Part shown: positions 8,341-17,356 of the stretch, in pieces | Layout of the letters: every line of letters starts with the position of its first letter | How positions within the stretch are numbered: position 1 is the stretch's first letter | Assembly (NCBI RefSeq): GCF_003386235.1 | Contig: NZ_QRDZ01000029.1 | Span: 1 to 64,000, forward strand | Direction: 5' to 3' | DNA from: Cohnella phaseoli | GTDB lineage: Bacteria; Bacillota; Bacilli; Paenibacillales; Paenibacillaceae | Length of the DNA: 64,000 bases | Notes under the pieces: generated by a model | The model's database searches: none | What the model was told of the DNA's origin: nothing | What the model saw: the letters and a program-made list of their open reading frames with translations, nothing else | Program-made: the position numbers and the translations under genes

Positions 8341-9569
8341 CTGCCGAACACAAGCACAGCGTTATGGCCGCCGAAAGCGAACGTGTTGGACATCGCCGCG
8401 ACCAACCTCTTAGGCTTGGCCATATTAGGCGTATAGTCCAAATCCAGGTCGCCGTCCCGCTCCTGATAGTTGACCGTCGGAGGGATAATTCCGTCTCTCA
8501 GCGCGAGCGCGGTCAATACCGCCTCCACCGCTCCCGATGCGCCAAGCAAATGTCCGGTCATCGATTTGGTCGAGCTGATCGAGACGTCATAGGCGCGGGA
8601 GCCGAACGCCGATTTGATCGCAAGCGTCTCCGTCGCATCGTTCAAAGGCGTGCTCGTTCCATGAGCGTTGATGTAGCCGATGCTGCCTCTGGACAGGGCG
8701 GCATCCTCCAGCGCGAGATTCATCGCCCTGGCCCAATCGCTCCCGTCGGGACGCGGCGCCGCGATATGATAGCCTTCGCCGCAAGCTCCGTATCCGAGCA
8801 GCTCGGCATAAATCGGGGCGCGGCGCGCCTTCGCATGCTCCCATGCCTCCAGGACGAGCATCCCCGCTCCTTCGCCCATCACGAAGCCGTCGCGCCTTCT
8901 GTCGAACGGGCGACTGCCTTGCGACGGGTCGGTCTGCAGCGACAGCGCCCGCATAGCGGCGAACGAAGCCAGTCCGATTCGGCAAATCGGAGCCTCCGCG
9001 CCTCCGGCGATCATCGCGTCGGCCTCTCCTCTGCGGATGGCCCGAAAAGCCTCTCCAATCGATTGCGAGCCGGAAGCGCAAGCCGTCGTCGTACACGCCG
9101 TTATCCCCTTCGCTCCGAAACGAATCGCCACGCGGCTGGCCGCCATATTGGGCAGAAACATCGGCAGCGCAAACGGAGATACGCGATCGTATCCATTTTT
9201 GACCGCTCCCGTCATTCCCGCTTCGAACGTCGCAATGCCGCCGACTCCGCTTCCGATCCATACGCCCGTCCGCTGCGGATCGACGTTGTCTCCCAAAACC
9301 AACCCGCTATCCCGCACCGCTTCGTCGGCCGCCGCGATCGCCAACTGCATGAAACGGTCGGTTTTTCTCGTTTCCTTGGCCTCCATCGTTCGCAGCGGAT
9401 CGAATTCGTCTATTGTCGCAGCCAGCTTCACCGGCAATTGCGCCGTCAGCTCATCGGATAACCGACGAATGCCCGTAACGCCATTTAACGCATTGCGCCA
9501 CATTTCCGACTTATCCGTCCCGATCGGAGTCACGCAGCCCATCCCCGTTATTGCTACCCGCCTGCTCAT
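8337..9569 (-). CDS. Beta-ketoacyl-ACP synthase II family (FabF-like ketosynthase)
   Basis: 410 residues, full length for FabF. The KAS catalytic triad is intact: C164 in TTACASGSQS, H303 in INAHGTSTPLN and H340 in KSMTGHLLGASG. It starts at an ATG after GGAAGGAGG. Its position between the FAD oxidoreductase (18-base gap) and the exporter (4-base overlap) points to a specialised role, such as building or loading the acyl starter for the type III synthase, rather than general fatty-acid synthesis. No acyl-carrier-protein gene is nearby, so it would draw on the cell's common ACP. Confidence 0.92.
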   Translation of the reverse strand: MSRRVAITGMGCVTPIGTDKSEMWRNALNGVTGIRRLSDELTAQLPVKLAATIDEFDPLRTMEAKETRKTDRFMQLAIAAADEAVRDSGLVLGDNVDPQRTGVWIGSGVGGIATFEAGMTGAVKNGYDRVSPFALPMFLPNMAASRVAIRFGAKGITACTTTACASGSQSIGEAFRAIRRGEADAMIAGGAEAPICRIGLASFAAMRALSLQTDPSQGSRPFDRRRDGFVMGEGAGMLVLEAWEHAKARRAPIYAELLGYGACGEGYHIAAPRPDGSDWARAMNLALEDAALSRGSIGYINAHGTSTPLNDATETLAIKSAFGSRAYDVSISSTKSMTGHLLGASGAVEAVLTALALRDGIIPPTVNYQERDGDLDLDYTPNMAKPKRLVAAMSNTFAFGGHNAVLVFGR

Positions 9570-9586
9570 ATGCTACCTCCTTCCGG

Positions 9587-10732
9587 CTAATGCCGCAGTC
9601 TTGTCGCCCGTACCAGTCTCTCCGCGATTCCCGGCATGACCGCGCCGGCTCGAAGCGCCCACGATGCCAGCGCCGGTCGGGTCAGCAGTCGCTCTAGCCA
9701 GCCGCCCCATCGGAGCGGACCGGCAAACTCCTCCCGGATTTGCGCCGTGTACGTCTCTTCCCATTGCTCGTAAGTACTCAATCCGTGCAAATAAGCGTCC
9801 GCCATCGGTACGCACAGCTCCGCCGAACGCAGCGCCATCGCCATTCCGTCTCCGCAAAAAGGAGGAATCGCCGCCATGGCGTCGCCCACGCACGGAAGCC
9901 CGTTCCAACTGCTCGGCTTCGCCCGCGTTCGCACCGGAGCGGCAGCGGCTTGGGTTCCGGGCACTTGCTCCGCTTTCTCCAATCTTCTGCGCAGGAGGGG
10001 GATGCGCGCCGAGGCTTCGTCCAGTATATGGGCGACCGCATTCGTCGAGCCATACCGGCGATAAGCCGACGGCGTGATGATCGCGGCTGCGTTCAGTCGC
10101 CCTCCCTCGATCGGCGCAAGTCCGATATATCCGTCCCTGAAAAAATAAAGATCGACCGCCTCGTCCGTGTCGATAGTAGAGTAGTGGGTTTTGATACCCA
10201 TATACGTTTCTCCGCTCGATGGCTCCGTCTTGGCGCGATCATAGGAGCGCAGCGGATGCCGTCCCCAAGCCGCAATGACAGCTCGCGCCCGCACAAGCTC
10301 GCCGCCGTCCTTCGCCGAGAGCGTTACGAAGCGGTCGTCGCCAATGTCCGATATTCCCGCTACCGTCACCCCGGTGTAGACGCTGGCGCCCTCGGCCCGG
10401 GCTGACTGCTGCAAGGCAGAGTCGAGCGCCAGACGGCTTAACCCGATAGCCGGTCCCGGAAGCGGAATCTGCAATGATGCGCCGCCGCGTTCCGTATGGA
10501 GACGTACGGTTCGGATCGTCGCCGGCCCTAAAGCTGCGATCGCTCGACTTAGGCCCAGCTTCTTCAGCGTCCCAAGCGACTCCGGGGACAGGAACTCGCC
10601 GCACGCCTTATGTCGGGGAAACTTGTCTTTGTCGATCAGCGCGACTTCCCAGCCCCGTCTGGCCAGCGCGCAGGCGGCAGCGCTTCCGGCGATTCCCGCG
10701 CCGATGACGACGGCGTCAAATTCCGTTCTCAT
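9587..10732 (-). CDS. NAD(P)/FAD-dependent oxidoreductase (geranylgeranyl-reductase-like)
   Basis: About 381 residues starting at ATG 10732, which follows GGGAGG by nine bases; a longer open frame to 10828 lies inside the methyltransferase gene and is rejected. The N-terminal dinucleotide fold is FDAVVIGAGIAGSAAACALA, followed by the FPRHKACGEFLSPES block and a late GDAMAAIPPFCGDGMAMAL motif typical of the flavoprotein monooxygenase/geranylgeranyl-reductase group. It probably oxidises or reduces the polyketide. The order type III PKS, methyltransferase, flavoprotein parallels the Streptomyces srsABC phenolic-lipid operon, although this flavoprotein belongs to a different subgroup. Confidence 0.88.
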   Translation of the reverse strand: MRTEFDAVVIGAGIAGSAAACALARRGWEVALIDKDKFPRHKACGEFLSPESLGTLKKLGLSRAIAALGPATIRTVRLHTERGGASLQIPLPGPAIGLSRLALDSALQQSARAEGASVYTGVTVAGISDIGDDRFVTLSAKDGGELVRARAVIAAWGRHPLRSYDRAKTEPSSGETYMGIKTHYSTIDTDEAVDLYFFRDGYIGLAPIEGGRLNAAAIITPSAYRRYGSTNAVAHILDEASARIPLLRRRLEKAEQVPGTQAAAAPVRTRAKPSSWNGLPCVGDAMAAIPPFCGDGMAMALRSAELCVPMADAYLHGLSTYEQWEETYTAQIREEFAGPLRWGGWLERLLTRPALASWALRAGAVMPGIAERLVRATRLRH

Positions 10733-11459
10733 GGCTTTCGTCCTCCCGCAATTGAGGTACGATAACGCTATAGCGAAACAGCGGCCGCCATCGATACGAC
10801 AGCTCGGGCCGGTCGATCTGCTCGGCAAGCTCGCGAAAATCGCTGCCCCTGAACCCCTTTGCTACAGAAAGCGGACCGTCATGCCGGATATAGCGATTGC
10901 GCGACAACAGCCGCGTCGCCAGCCACACCGCCGCCCACGGAAGCCAGTGACGGTGAATGTCGCCCAAGACAACGCCGATTCGGGCAGCTTTACGCATTTT
11001 CCCCACCACCTCCGGCAGACGTTCCGACGGAAAATGATGCACGAACTGCGACGCGGTCACGATATCGGCCGCTCCGTCCTTCAGCTCAAACAAATCCTGC
11101 CTCACAAAGGTCACGCGCCGTTCATAGCGGAACAGGCGCTCGGCCTCTCTTTCGGCTTCCTCCGTGAGATCGGTCAAAATAACGTTCAGGTTCACGCCTC
11201 TTCGGTCGGCCCACTTCAACACGGCTCGGTTGATGTCTCCTGAACCGGAGCCGACGTCGAGGACGGTCAGCGCGGCTGGCTTTCCGGCGCCCCTCCACAA
11301 TTGATTAATGCCATAAACTATCGGCCCGCTTGCTCCGAACAACCGATTCAACCGATGCAGATGCCGCAGCGCTTCGCGAAGCGGTTCTCCGCCGAAAGTA
11401 AAATCGTCCATCAGCTCCGGCTCCGAAGAGCGCCGCCTCAGTCCCTGTTCGCCTAGCAT
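10716..11459 (-). CDS. Class I SAM-dependent methyltransferase
   Basis: 247 residues. The SAM-binding motif I is LTVLDVGSGSGDINRAVL (about 65-82), with an acidic motif II in NVILTDLTEEAE and a TASQFVHHF motif. The annotated ATG overlaps the polyketide synthase stop by seven bases and lacks a good ribosome site; an in-frame ATG at 11411, after a GGAG, may be the true start. The 3' end overlaps the next gene by 17 bases. In the polyketide operon the obvious substrate is the pyrone or resorcinol hydroxyl, as for BpsB and SrsB, but the sequence alone does not show whether O- or C-methylation occurs. Confidence 0.85.
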   Translation of the reverse strand: MLGEQGLRRRSSEPELMDDFTFGGEPLREALRHLHRLNRLFGASGPIVYGINQLWRGAGKPAALTVLDVGSGSGDINRAVLKWADRRGVNLNVILTDLTEEAEREAERLFRYERRVTFVRQDLFELKDGAADIVTASQFVHHFPSERLPEVVGKMRKAARIGVVLGDIHRHWLPWAAVWLATRLLSRNRYIRHDGPLSVAKGFRGSDFRELAEQIDRPELSYRWRPLFRYSVIVPQLREDESHENGI

Positions 11460-12553
11460 GGTTGATAGGTGAAGCGAAGCATTTCGGCGACCATTCCAGG
11501 TCCGAACGCCAGGGCGATGCCTTGCTTCGCTTGTTCATTCGCTTGGCGCTGCCGTTCTCGCAACCGATCCAGCACAAACAGAATGGTTGCCGAAGACATG
11601 TTGCCGTACTCGCGAAGCACCGAGCGGCTGGCCTCGACCTGACCGTCCGTTAGCCGAAACGCGGAGGCGACTGCGTCGATGATGCCTCTCCCTCCCGGAT
11701 GGATCGCCCATAGCTCCGGAATTTTCTCACCGGCCCCGAACGTTCGGACCGCTTCGGGAACCTGCTCAGCAATCAGCGCCGGAATTTCCGGAGAAAGCCG
11801 CAGTCGGAAGCCGTAATTGCCGATCGTCCATTGCATAAGCTCTGCGCTGCGAGGAATCGTCGCCGCTTGCGCCTCATGGATCGCCAGGATCCCCCGCTGT
11901 CCGGGAACCGGCGCCGCCACCACGCAAGCCGACGCTCCATCGCCGAACAAGGCGGAAGTGAAGAGCTCCTCGCGATCGAAGGAAGGTTGGATATGTAGGC
12001 TGCACAGCTCCGTCATAACGACAAGCACCTGAGCTTCGCGATCGGCGCGAACCGTTTCCAGCGCCAGCCGCAGTGCAGTCAGACCGGCCGCGCATCCCAG
12101 AAACGTAAGCGGCGTCCTGTTCACGTCCGCACGCAAGTCGAGCCTTCCGCTTAGCTCCGTATCCAGCCCGGGAAGAAACATCCCCGTGCAGCTCGCCGCA
12201 ATGAGATGAGTAATGTCGCCGGGATGGATCCCGCTATCGGCCAACGCTTTCCTTGCAGCCTCCTCGGCAAGCGGAACGGATGCTTCGTGATAGAGCCCCA
12301 TCCGTTCCGCTGTCGTGGGAATGCGAACTTCCGCCGAAGCGGGAATGTACCGGCAGCTGTCCGCCGGCTTCAACAATTCAGGCTCGCAGGTATAGCGGCT
12401 CTCTACCCCGCAGCTTGCGAAAATCCGCTGGACCCATCTCGCGTCTGTCGGTCGATCCCTTAACGCTTCCTTTAATCGCCGCGAAGCGTCCTCTTGCTCC
12501 AGACGATAGGACGGAACGGCCGTGCCGATCCCCCTTATGGCGATATACTCCAC
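11453..12553 (-). CDS. Type III polyketide synthase (chalcone/stilbene-synthase family)
   Basis: 366 residues from GTG 12553, chosen because AAGGGGG lies nine bases upstream; a longer frame to 12586 has no support. The Cys-His-Asn triad is intact: C122 in IAASCTGMFLPGLD, H285 in WAIHPGGRG and N318 in GNMSSAT. GDGASACVV and the YGFRLRLSPEIP loop also fit. Homodimeric enzymes of this family extend acyl-CoA or acyl-ACP starters with malonyl-CoA and cyclise the product. In Firmicutes, BpsA makes alkylpyrones. It is the first gene of a five- or six-gene minus-strand operon reaching to 6292 or 4708. Confidence 0.95.
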   Translation of the reverse strand: MEYIAIRGIGTAVPSYRLEQEDASRRLKEALRDRPTDARWVQRIFASCGVESRYTCEPELLKPADSCRYIPASAEVRIPTTAERMGLYHEASVPLAEEAARKALADSGIHPGDITHLIAASCTGMFLPGLDTELSGRLDLRADVNRTPLTFLGCAAGLTALRLALETVRADREAQVLVVMTELCSLHIQPSFDREELFTSALFGDGASACVVAAPVPGQRGILAIHEAQAATIPRSAELMQWTIGNYGFRLRLSPEIPALIAEQVPEAVRTFGAGEKIPELWAIHPGGRGIIDAVASAFRLTDGQVEASRSVLREYGNMSSATILFVLDRLRERQRQANEQAKQGIALAFGPGMVAEMLRFTYQPC

Positions 12554-12638
12554 AACGCTAAGCCCCCTTACTGAAAAATCGGACAAGAAGTCGTATTTTC
12601 AACATATGAGCGAACGAGCGAATGCATGCCAAGTACGC

Positions 12639-12677
12639 CAAAAAGCGCCCGCAAGAGAATAGATTCGCGGACGCTTT
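12639..12677 (-). terminator. Rho-independent terminator after the EF-G-binding gene
   Basis: On the minus strand AAAGCGTCCGC pairs with GCGGGCGCTTT (11 pairs including one G-U), followed by TTTTTGG. It lies 46 bases beyond the stop codon at 12723. Confidence 0.75.
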
Positions 12678-12722
12678 ATTGGAACAAATTTTACTTATGA
12701 GACTGCCATCGTCAAGCGCAAA

Positions 12723-13376
12723 CTATGCGAGCACCGAGCGAATAAAGCTCTCGAGCGCCGTCGTATCGGTCATGTTGGCGTTGCAGTCATGGCCGCTCGC
12801 GCACAGGTAGTTTCCCACCGCCTTGTAGTAATCGGGCGAGCTGTTTGGCGGCCTTTTCTTCGATACTGCGGAGAAAAGCGCCAGCTCGTCGTACTTGCGG
12901 CAAATAAAGCAGTAGTTCTTCTTGTTCATTGGCGTATATCTGCCTTCGACGCCTATCAGCTTTCCGTCCAGCGGATAAACGATGAACAGCTTGTTCGAAG
13001 CGACGTCCAGCCAGCTTAAATACGTGATATAACGATAATCGATCGCGGCCAGGTCGGGCAGCTTCAGCTTCTTGTTTTTCGGAAACAGCTTAACGATCTG
13101 CTCTTTCGTCACTCGCGGGAACTCGGTCAGATAAGGCTCCAAGGCGCGCGTGAATTTCGCGTAATCCTCGGCCGTCTGAACGTTAACGATCTCTCCGAGC
13201 AGCTTGAGCCGCTCCCCTGTCGCTAGCGGGAACATCGCCGCAACTTCGGCTTCCGCACTCGATTTGACCGATTCGATGACCTTGCGGTCGGAAGCGGTAC
13301 GTACCGCGTTTAAGACGTTTTCCGCATGTTTCTTAATGGCATTAAATTGATGGTTTGCAATAAAAGTTTCGCACAT
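12723..13376 (-). CDS. FusB/FusC-family elongation factor G-binding protein
   Basis: 217 residues, the usual length of the family. The N-terminal helical domain (1-~75) precedes the conserved SWLD and GKLIGVEGRYTP segments and a C-terminal treble-clef zinc finger with ligands in YCFIC and GHDC. Family members bind EF-G on the ribosome and help it leave; the staphylococcal members confer fusidic acid resistance. Chromosomal copies in Bacillales are common and not always resistance genes. The ATG follows AAGGAG at a rather long spacing. A short open frame with a very strong ribosome site and a hairpin lies upstream (13455-13559), so leader-type control is possible. Confidence 0.88.
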   Translation of the reverse strand: MCETFIANHQFNAIKKHAENVLNAVRTASDRKVIESVKSSAEAEVAAMFPLATGERLKLLGEIVNVQTAEDYAKFTRALEPYLTEFPRVTKEQIVKLFPKNKKLKLPDLAAIDYRYITYLSWLDVASNKLFIVYPLDGKLIGVEGRYTPMNKKNYCFICRKYDELALFSAVSKKRPPNSSPDYYKAVGNYLCASGHDCNANMTDTTALESFIRSVLA

Positions 13377-13454
13377 TCGGACTTCAGCTCCTTATTTGTA
13401 TTCGTTACAAACAAGTGCAAAGCCAAATGACGGAAACGAAGCTATGTTTGCTTA

Positions 13455-13559
13455 TTAGGCGATAGGATGAATCAACATGCACCCCATGCAAAGTATCGCC
13501 TCCGTATCGGGCTTTGCATGAGTTCGGCTAGTCCGACAATCTTTGATTGTCAATTTCAT
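13455..13559 (-). CDS. Small open frame, 34 aa, upstream of the EF-G-binding gene
   Basis: ATG at 13557-13559 directly after a GAGAGGAGGAGG purine tract, ending at TAA 13455-13457. The peptide is basic, with three cysteines, two of them in CMGC. The frame contains an inverted repeat ATGCAAAG/CTTTGCAT (about 13486-13520) and a 7-base hairpin GACAATC/GATTGTC at its start. It could be a leader peptide for the fusB-like gene 78 bases downstream, a small protein in its own right, or chance. The ribosome site is the main evidence. Confidence 0.35.
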   Translation of the reverse strand: MKLTIKDCRTSRTHAKPDTEAILCMGCMLIHPIA

Positions 13560-13600
13560 CCTCCTCCTCTCAAGGGAGATGCGTTAATTATACAATAACC

Positions 13601-14518
13601 TTACGGCAAAATGTTGCCCGCTGCACGGAAAATCTCGTACCATTCCTGACGCGTCAAATGAACGTCGCTCGCTTTGCAGCAATCGATCAGCCGCTCGATG
13701 TTCATCGTGCCGGTCACCGGCTGCATGCCGGCCGGATGACGCAGCAGCCATGCGATAGCGATCGTCGTATTGCTAACGCCATAGTTGGCGGCGATCTCGT
13801 CGATCTTCGCGTTCAGTTCGGGGAACTTGTCGTTGTTCAGGAACACGCCCTCGAAAAATCCGTACTGGAACGGAGACCAAGGCTGAACCGTAATGTCGTG
13901 GAGGCGGCAATAATCCAAGATGCTGTCGTCGCGATCGATCGCCGATTCATTCTCCATATTCACGTTAACGCCGTTGGAGATCATAGTCGCGTTCGTGATG
14001 CTCAGCTGCAGCTGATTGGCTACGATCGGCTGCTTCACGTGCTTCTTGAGCAGCTCGATCTGCATCGGCTTCTGGTTGGATACGCCGAAATGGCGAACCT
14101 TGCCCGAGCTTTCCAGTAGGTCGAACGCTTCGGCCACTTCTTCCGGCTCGACTAGCGCATCCGGACGATGCAGCAGCAAAATGTCCAAATAGTCGGTTTT
14201 CAATCTTTGCAGAATACCGTCCACCGACGCCAAAATATGCTCCTTGGAGAAGTCGAACATGCCCGGACGAATGCCGCATTTCGACTGCAAAATCATCTGC
14301 TCGCGAATAGAGGCGTTCATCCCGACCGCGTCCGCGAAAATTTCTTCGCAAACGCCTTTGCCATAGATGTCGGCATGATCGAAGAAATTCGCGCCCTGAT
14401 CCATCGCCGTCCGCACGAAGCGCTCCGCCTCGCCCTTCTCCAGCGAATTGATTCTCATGCAGCCTATCGCGACGACAGGCACGTCTAGTTGACTCGTTCC
14501 CAGCTTGATCGTTCTCAT
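13601..14518 (-). CDS. Aldo/keto reductase (YdhF-like)
   Basis: 305 residues from ATG 14518, which follows AGGAGAGG; the longer frame to 14584 lacks a site. The (beta/alpha)8 fold shows the catalytic tetrad: D and Y in FFDHADIYGKG, K in LQSKCGIRPG and H in ILLLHRPDALVEPEEV. The C-terminal IAIAWLLRHPAGMQPVTGT binds NADPH. It resembles the E. coli YdhF group of NADPH-dependent oxidoreductases; the physiological substrate is unknown. It stands between the EF-G-binding gene and the Bce module with no clear operon partner. Confidence 0.9.
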   Translation of the reverse strand: MRTIKLGTSQLDVPVVAIGCMRINSLEKGEAERFVRTAMDQGANFFDHADIYGKGVCEEIFADAVGMNASIREQMILQSKCGIRPGMFDFSKEHILASVDGILQRLKTDYLDILLLHRPDALVEPEEVAEAFDLLESSGKVRHFGVSNQKPMQIELLKKHVKQPIVANQLQLSITNATMISNGVNVNMENESAIDRDDSILDYCRLHDITVQPWSPFQYGFFEGVFLNNDKFPELNAKIDEIAANYGVSNTTIAIAWLLRHPAGMQPVTGTMNIERLIDCCKASDVHLTRQEWYEIFRAAGNILP

Positions 14519-14553
14519 CCCGAATCCATCCTCTCCTGCGCTTAAAGTATGTA

Positions 14554-14585
14554 GATGAGGCTGTCGCGAAAAAAACAGCCTCATT
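14554..14585 (-). terminator. Hairpin, probable terminator of the Bce operon
   Basis: ATGAGGCTGT and ACAGCCTCAT form ten-base arms around a short A/T- and CG-containing loop. It lies 41 bases past the permease stop codon. The T-run after the stem on the minus strand is weak, so it may slow rather than end transcription. Confidence 0.45.
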
Positions 14586-14625
14586 ACATTTTCCCACAGC
14601 GGAGGAGCCGTTTCAAGATTGTCCG

Positions 14626-16497
14626 TTATGAGACGACTTCTCTGACGTAGCGTCCGCGGATCAGCAGGAAGTAGACAGCCTGGATCAACATAAACGTGCC
14701 GAGCACTGTCATCGACGTCGTCATCAAGGAGTAGCCAAACATGTTCTGCATCGAGGTGAGCGCGACTACGCCATGCACAAAGGCAACGACGATCGGCACG
14801 AAGAATAGAATCATCAATTGTTTCGTGACGATGCCGGATAGCTCCCGATCGGTCAAACCGAGCTTGGCGATCGACTTGAATTTCGCTTTATCGTCAGGCA
14901 AGTCCGCGTATAAACGGAAGTACAGGAAGCTGCCCGAGGCGACGAAAAATACAGCTCCGATAAACAAGCCGATGAACAGCACGATGCCGTAAGCCTGGTT
15001 CATCCTATGCAGATCGTAGGCGATGGAGAAAAATCTACTGTCGCTTGTCGCCAGCTTCTCTTCAAGCGCCTGCCCGACCTCCTTCGTCTTCTTCCATTCC
15101 TTCACGTCAAACGCGTAGAAGTGCCTGACGGACGAATGCACCAGTTGATCGTACTGCGCGTCCGTTACCACATAAAAGTCGCCATAGCCCCGGAACGTCA
15201 CAGACGGCTTTGATCCAATCGGGTCAAGTTTGACGCCTCCCGCTTCCAGAACGGCTTTCTTGGGAGCGGTCGCCTGATTGCCCGCCATCGTATTCGTATA
15301 ATAGATCATCATCGATTCGTTTTCTTTCAGCTCGACCGGCTTCTCTCCTGCCGCTTCCGCAATTGCGTTGAATTCGGACGCTCTCAGGACCATTACGCTA
15401 TGCTTCGCTTGCGCAAGCTTCTGGTCCGACATCGAAGCTCCTAGCTTCCGATAGTCGAAGCCTGCCTCTTTAAGCGAGCGTTCGATCTCCGCAACCTCCG
15501 TCTGCACGCGCTCCGTCTCGCCCTTGCCGGACGTATATTCGAGTGCGAACGGATTTTCGTCCACTAGAACGTTCGTCGACATCGTTTTAAAGCCGACCAA
15601 CGAACCGATTGCCGAGAACGCCACCGTCGACAAAATCGCAACCATGAAAAAAGTCCGGGCGTTATCCTTCATCCGATAAGCCAGGTCGGACAGGAAGAGC
15701 AGATTCGTTTTGCGCCAGAAGAATGAACGGTTGCTCCGGCACTTATGAATGATGTAGACGCTGAGCTGTGTAAATAGGAAGTAGGTTCCGACAATTACCA
15801 TCACCGTCACCGGGATCATCACCATGAACACGACCAGACCTTTAGCCGTCAAGGCGATGACATAACCTCCGACGAGAAGCACGACCGCCAGCAGGGACAG
15901 CAGGACGGACGCCTTCGGCTCCTTCTTCGGTTTGGCGCTCCCCTTGAGCAGGTCGATCAGATGATTGCCGCGCAGAATGACTACCGTGAACGCCGAGATG
16001 ACGACGAAGAGCGCTAGGAAAGCGGCCAGCGTCAGCCCGAGCGCCTCCCATGGCAAGTAGAACTTCAACGTATCGTCCAGTCCGAGCAGGTTTTCGGCCA
16101 TCAGCAGCATGACCTTGGCCATCACGAGCCCCATACCGATTCCCGTCGCCGTCGCACCCAGTCCAATCAGCACATTTTCCAGAAACACCATCGTCTTAAG
16201 CTGCGAATCGCTCATCCCGAGCATGACCAGCAGGCCGAATTCCTTCTTGCGCGTCTTCAGAAACGCGCTCATCGAGTACAGCACAAAGAAAAACGAGAAG
16301 ACGTAGATCAGCCCTTCGGCAAAATGCATCGCGGTAGACACGTTGCTGTGTACCGTACCTCCGGACACGTCGGGGTGAAACGCAAAAACCGCATAGACGA
16401 AAAACGCCATCACGGAAAATGCGCTGCTCAGAAAATAGGCGGCGTACGTGCGCTTGTTGCGCATGACGTTGTTAAACGCGAATCGTCGAAAGGTCAT
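14626..16497 (-). CDS. BceB-type ABC permease (antimicrobial peptide detoxification)
   Basis: 623 residues from ATG 16497, which follows GGGAGGG; the extra 47 codons upstream overlap the ATPase gene and are rejected. The order is an N-terminal helix (about 18-40), three further helices (about 60-220) carrying an FtsX domain, helices near 235-300, a large extracellular domain (about 330-510) between helices 7 and 8, and a C-terminal FtsX block ending in LLIRGRYVREV. This is the BceB architecture. In Bacillales BceB frees lipid-II-cycle intermediates from bacitracin-like peptides and signals directly to BceS. It overlaps the ATPase gene by 26 bases. Confidence 0.92.
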   Translation of the reverse strand: MTFRRFAFNNVMRNKRTYAAYFLSSAFSVMAFFVYAVFAFHPDVSGGTVHSNVSTAMHFAEGLIYVFSFFFVLYSMSAFLKTRKKEFGLLVMLGMSDSQLKTMVFLENVLIGLGATATGIGMGLVMAKVMLLMAENLLGLDDTLKFYLPWEALGLTLAAFLALFVVISAFTVVILRGNHLIDLLKGSAKPKKEPKASVLLSLLAVVLLVGGYVIALTAKGLVVFMVMIPVTVMVIVGTYFLFTQLSVYIIHKCRSNRSFFWRKTNLLFLSDLAYRMKDNARTFFMVAILSTVAFSAIGSLVGFKTMSTNVLVDENPFALEYTSGKGETERVQTEVAEIERSLKEAGFDYRKLGASMSDQKLAQAKHSVMVLRASEFNAIAEAAGEKPVELKENESMMIYYTNTMAGNQATAPKKAVLEAGGVKLDPIGSKPSVTFRGYGDFYVVTDAQYDQLVHSSVRHFYAFDVKEWKKTKEVGQALEEKLATSDSRFFSIAYDLHRMNQAYGIVLFIGLFIGAVFFVASGSFLYFRLYADLPDDKAKFKSIAKLGLTDRELSGIVTKQLMILFFVPIVVAFVHGVVALTSMQNMFGYSLMTTSMTVLGTFMLIQAVYFLLIRGRYVREVVS

Positions 16498-17242
16498 GCG
16501 CGTTCCCTCCCAGCAGCGACAGCACGTCGATAATTTTCTGGAAGAACGCCTGTCTGCTCTCCCCGCAATGAATCTCATTGAACAGTTGACCGTCCTTGAT
16601 GAATACGACCCGATGGCAGTAGCTCGCGGCGACCGCATCGTGCGTGACGAGCATCATCGCCGTCCGTTCCGAGCGATTCAGCGCCACGAGAATGTCCATG
16701 ACGTCTTTGGCCGCTTTCGAATCGAGGTTGCCCGTCGGCTCGTCCGCGAACAGAAATTTCGGCTTGTGGATCATCGCCCGCGCGATTGCCGTCCGCTGCG
16801 CCTGTCCCCCGGAAATTTCGTAAGTGCGCTTGTTCAGAATCGACTCGATACCGAGCTTGGCGGCAATGTCGCGTACCTTGCTTTCCATCGCTTTAACCGA
16901 TTCGCCCTCCAGCGTCAGCGGCAGCACGATGTTCTCCTCCACGGTCAGCGTGTTCAGCAGATTGAAATCCTGGAACACGAAGCCAAGCTCGCGCCGCCGG
17001 AACTTCGCCAGCTCCCCCTTCTTCAGCTTGTGCGGATTGCGGCCGCCGATCAGCACCTCTCCCGTCGTCGGCGCATCGATCGCGGCTACGAGATTCAGCA
17101 GCGTCGTTTTGCCGCTGCCGGACGGGCCCATAATGCCGACGAATTCTCCCTCCTCGATCGACAGGTTAATGTCGCTCAGCGCCCGCGAAGGCACCTTGCC
17201 CCCGTAAATTTTGCTTAATTGACGTACACTTAGCATTTCCAT
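16472..17242 (-). CDS. BceA-type ABC transporter ATP-binding protein
   Basis: 256 residues from ATG 17242, preceded by AAGGAGAG; upstream in-frame codons extend into the promoter region and are rejected. Walker A is GPSGSGKTT, the Q-loop is in ELGFVFQDFNLL, the signature is YEISGGQAQRTAIARA (unusual GGQAQ for GGQQQ) and Walker B is KFLFADEPTGNLD. It energises the BceB permease. The start lies about 115 bases from the BceR-type operator at 17357-17380, so the two transporter genes probably form a separately induced transcript. Confidence 0.93.
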   Translation of the reverse strand: MEMLSVRQLSKIYGGKVPSRALSDINLSIEEGEFVGIMGPSGSGKTTLLNLVAAIDAPTTGEVLIGGRNPHKLKKGELAKFRRRELGFVFQDFNLLNTLTVEENIVLPLTLEGESVKAMESKVRDIAAKLGIESILNKRTYEISGGQAQRTAIARAMIHKPKFLFADEPTGNLDSKAAKDVMDILVALNRSERTAMMLVTHDAVAASYCHRVVFIKDGQLFNEIHCGESRQAFFQKIIDVLSLLGGNAHDLSTIRV

Positions 17243-17311
17243 CGCGTTTTCTCTCCTTCTCCTTGTCGGCAGGCGGCCTAAAGTTAAAGCCGCCGTCCGT
17301 CTCATAATGCC

Positions 17312-17317
17312 ATTGTA
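17312..17317 (-). promoter_or_regulatory. Candidate -10 box of the bceAB promoter
   Basis: TACAAT on the minus strand, about 40 bases downstream of the operator at 17357-17380 and 70 bases before the bceA start. The -35 is degenerate, as expected of a promoter needing an activator. Confidence 0.5.
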
Positions 17318-17356
17318 GCCGGAGAGAAAAAGGCGGCCTATCGATTTGCCTTTCAC

